From Hemibagrus wyckioides (lineage: Eukaryota; Chordata; Actinopteri; Siluriformes; Bagridae), in the NCBI RefSeq assembly GCF_019097595.1, contig NC_080718.1, positions 17,622,657 through 17,686,656 on the forward strand: 64,000 nucleotides of DNA, read 5' to 3'. The translations under genes were made by a program, and so were the position numbers. This document shows, piece after piece, positions 61,386 through 64,000 of this stretch; positions within the stretch are counted from its first letter, which is position 1, and every line of letters begins with the position of its first letter. Below the pieces are notes generated by a model. It was given only the letters and a program-made list of their open reading frames with translations. It searched no databases and was not told the origin of the DNA.

Positions 61386-63070
61386 GTCTCCAGCAATAAA
61401 TACATCAACAAACAAACATCATGGAATCAAATCGCACAAAAACACAAAATTGCGAGGCACTGCTGTGCTTCACGCTCAGAGAAGGAACAAAAAATAAAAG
61501 ACATTGTGTGTTTGTTAATAGTAGCGTTCTACCCAAACACTAGTGAGACAATGTTTTGTTAAAATAAAGTAGAGCAAACTTTCACTTTGTGGCTTCCCAC
61601 GCTCCCAAATAGACCTGAATGTGGCAATACTTTACTCTTTAGTGAAAAAAGACACACACACACACACACAACACAACGACCATCATGATGTTTCTGTGAC
61701 TGAATGATACTTACAAAACTATTTGTGAGGATGTTCTTTAGGGCAATGCAGGGCACAGTTGCCTCAACTAGGAGACTAGTTTTACTTAAGAATTTACTGA
61801 ATTCACAGCAAATAAATTGATATTGCGATAAGAAAATGTTTTAGGCAAATTAATAAAAACAAAGCACCAAAGCTGAATTTGGGATTACTCTGGATATCCA
61901 ATTCACTTGGGTATTTAAGCAAAGCTTGGCTCTCTTGGTGGAAATAGCAACAGAGTGGAGAATTATGGGTAATTTACTAAGCAGAGCCATATCACCCGGT
62001 GGAAAAATTCACATTCTCAGATACGATACTTATAAAACAGCAAATGGGTTCTTCTCCCGGTTGCCTTTAACATTAATCCGTTCTATTTTAGACAGAGAAT
62101 CTTGATGACGCAGAATTTGAGGAGAAGAGACATTACAGGTCTTACTAAACTCTACACTTACATACAAGTCAATTACTGGAAGCCTTCACTGCTGTGCTCT
62201 GGTATTACAACAGATACGCTTACACTTAGTTTTCAAACATTTATGAAGAAATGCTCATCCATAATGCAGAGAAAAGAACGGAGTTTCTACACAAGCTTTT
62301 TTCTAAATTTTAGAAGTGACCATACATACAGCAATTCTCAGATCAGACGGATTATCCGAAGTAACCCGTTATATGCAGTATATCTCAAATAAATATACAG
62401 CTGTAGCGTGAAACGTGTGCTAATTACCATCAAGACGACGTAATACTTGATACTTCATGTCGAGAATATTTGTCTGGTTTAAGATACGTACAGGTGAAGT
62501 AAGTATTATAGATAACATTGCACATATGAAAATCTAACACTCATGGACTGGAAGATTTAAGATAACCGAATACCATTTTTCTTTCTTTATTGATAATGTT
62601 AAAAATCTCCTTTCCAGATGCTGCCTTCTAACATGGCTGGTGTTATGGCTGACATTATACTAACTAATATCATTAAAGCTAAGTTATTATTAATGTATAA
62701 ACTGTCTGGTTAAACAAAAATCAAAACAAGCAGTAATTGAGCACTTTGCACATTCCAGATGGAGTGAGGTGACTATGGTGGCGTCATCTTTTCCCTTTGC
62801 CATATCAAATCCTCTGATGAATACAGGAAGCACCTTCTCCATCAAGGAATGACTTTAGGCACATTGTCTCAGTTACACCAGCACCTTATTGGGCTGACAC
62901 TGGCATGATTGACAGGATATGATAAATGATAAATAGCCATTTTTGTCCTTACCAGACATTGAGCACTGGAAAGGTACAAAGCAGAGAAGCACCTGAATTC
63001 AAGCTTCAACACTTAAACACATTTGATGTACACATAAGTATTCCAACAGATCTAATGACCGTTACAAAAA

Positions 63071-63440
63071 TCAACTCTTGTGTGGTGTTCAGGTCAAATT
63101 AATCGGCTTTATATTTTTATTACATTTGCAGATGTTTTTTGACAGCTGTATTTCACAGCCAGCAACTGCATTAATCTTTGGTTTCTCATGCTAATGCTGT
63201 TGTTCATCACCTGTATTTGATAAATTAGCTCAAAATAATAAACATTATTCCATTTCTAGATTTTTTTAACTCTCACAAAAACGAAGAACACTGTCATTGT
63301 TAAATGGGATCTAATGTGTATTTCCAAACACTAATATGAGAGAAAGACAATATGCGTAAAGGACTATTATTTCTGTAGTGCTTTTAAAACCCCAATATCA
63401 TCCCCGGTCAGTGTGACCCGAACAGTACCAAAGGGTTCAA
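63071..63440. mobile_element. Inverted-repeat DNA element (MITE-like), family uncertain
   Basis: The left end tcaactcttgtgtggtgttc, continuing aggtcaaattaatcgg, is the imperfect inverted complement of the right end ccggtcagtgtgacccgaac, continuing agtaccaaagggttcaa. The interior is AT-rich and non-coding. It resembles non-autonomous transposons in other fishes with gaccCGAACA-type ends, perhaps piggyBac-like; a TTAA target duplication was not confirmed. Confidence 0.5.
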
Positions 63441-64000
63441 AGCGTGAACATTACACAAGGGTGAAATGATTGATTGGAGCTGAAATTTTTCCTCCTTTAG
63501 CGGTCTATAATAACAGCATAGTTGCACTGTGCCAAAGAGAGAAATAAATGAAGAGAGAATAAGGAAGAAAACAGAGCAACAACATTCCTTGCACTCCCTT
63601 GAGACCCGCATAAGGATCATAATCACGGATTTTAAATTACTGCCAATGCTGAACCTTTATTTATAAGTTTCACGTTATAACTCACTTTCTTTTCAAAGAA
63701 TACAAAAAAGAAAAGAAAAAACATGCAGACAAACAAATCCGAGATCCAAAAATATATATCTGAAATATGTAATCTGTCTGAATGGCCTTCCTGTTGCATG
63801 CAAAACTATGGGCCAGATTAGACTGAGGGCTGAGATTAGTCCGTGATTGTACAAACACATACTGTAATTGTTGTTTAGATTTAACAAGGACAATTTCATT
63901 TAGCAAAAACAGTACTACTACATTTTTTTTTACAATAATCAACTAGTTTTATAACCTGAGCAACGATAAAAAGAAACAAAAACGCTGCACTGTTGTTGAT

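Larger units (their letters stand above)
60857..64000 (-). other. cdc42bpa intron upstream of the first visible exon (runs off the window)
   Basis: The exon before VAVVKVKN must encode the glycine-rich loop (family GRGAFGE). I find no such exon between 60857 and 64000 on the minus strand, so this is intron. It holds a fish repeat tail at about 61341-61385 (catttagggcatttggcaga), a CA tract at 61654-61669 and an inverted-repeat element at 63071-63440. Confidence 0.6.

Overview
The window reads as teleost fish genomic DNA, probably an otophysan such as a catfish. It has vertebrate multi-exon genes with GT-AG introns, an AT-rich background with long microsatellites, many small Tc1/mariner-type transposon remnants, and tRNA-derived SINEs of a kind common in these fishes. 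The species call is inference; the gene calls rest on exon-by-exon translation with consistent splice phases.

Layout. 1-5.4 kb is a repeat-rich intergenic area: a LINE reverse-transcriptase fragment, a Tc1-type remnant, a TAAAA microsatellite and a decayed endogenous retrovirus pol segment (RNase H and integrase pieces). 5.6-7.5 kb is a complete six-exon krtcap3 gene (+), encoding a 233-aa four-pass membrane protein. 7.7-8.7 kb is a decayed ISRm11-like mariner element. 10.5-10.9 kb is a GC-rich promoter region, and 12.5-29.1 kb is a complete fzd3 gene (+), a Frizzled-3 Wnt receptor of 671 aa with six coding exons and a long 3' UTR to about 30.7 kb. On the opposite strand, 34.2-60.9 kb holds 36 coding exons of cdc42bpa (MRCK-alpha kinase). 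The N-terminal exons, including the glycine-rich loop, lie beyond the right edge. The cdc42bpa 3' UTR runs down to about 31.1 kb, so fzd3 and cdc42bpa end tail to tail with poly(A) signals less than 400 bp apart.

Function. Frizzled-3 and MRCK-alpha both act in polarity and cytoskeletal control, but nothing here shows that their neighbourhood is functional. The most notable observation is a 127-nt exon-like segment in the cdc42bpa intron after the CRIB exon. Its splice sites and phases fit only as a mutually exclusive replacement of the CRIB exon, and it encodes a partial CRIB-like core. Also notable are a rearranged intron duplication at 50.7-51.9 kb, a NAGNAG acceptor in fzd3, a run of in-frame cassette exons in cdc42bpa, two related mariner elements in opposite orientation, and a retroviral remnant next to the krtcap3 promoter.
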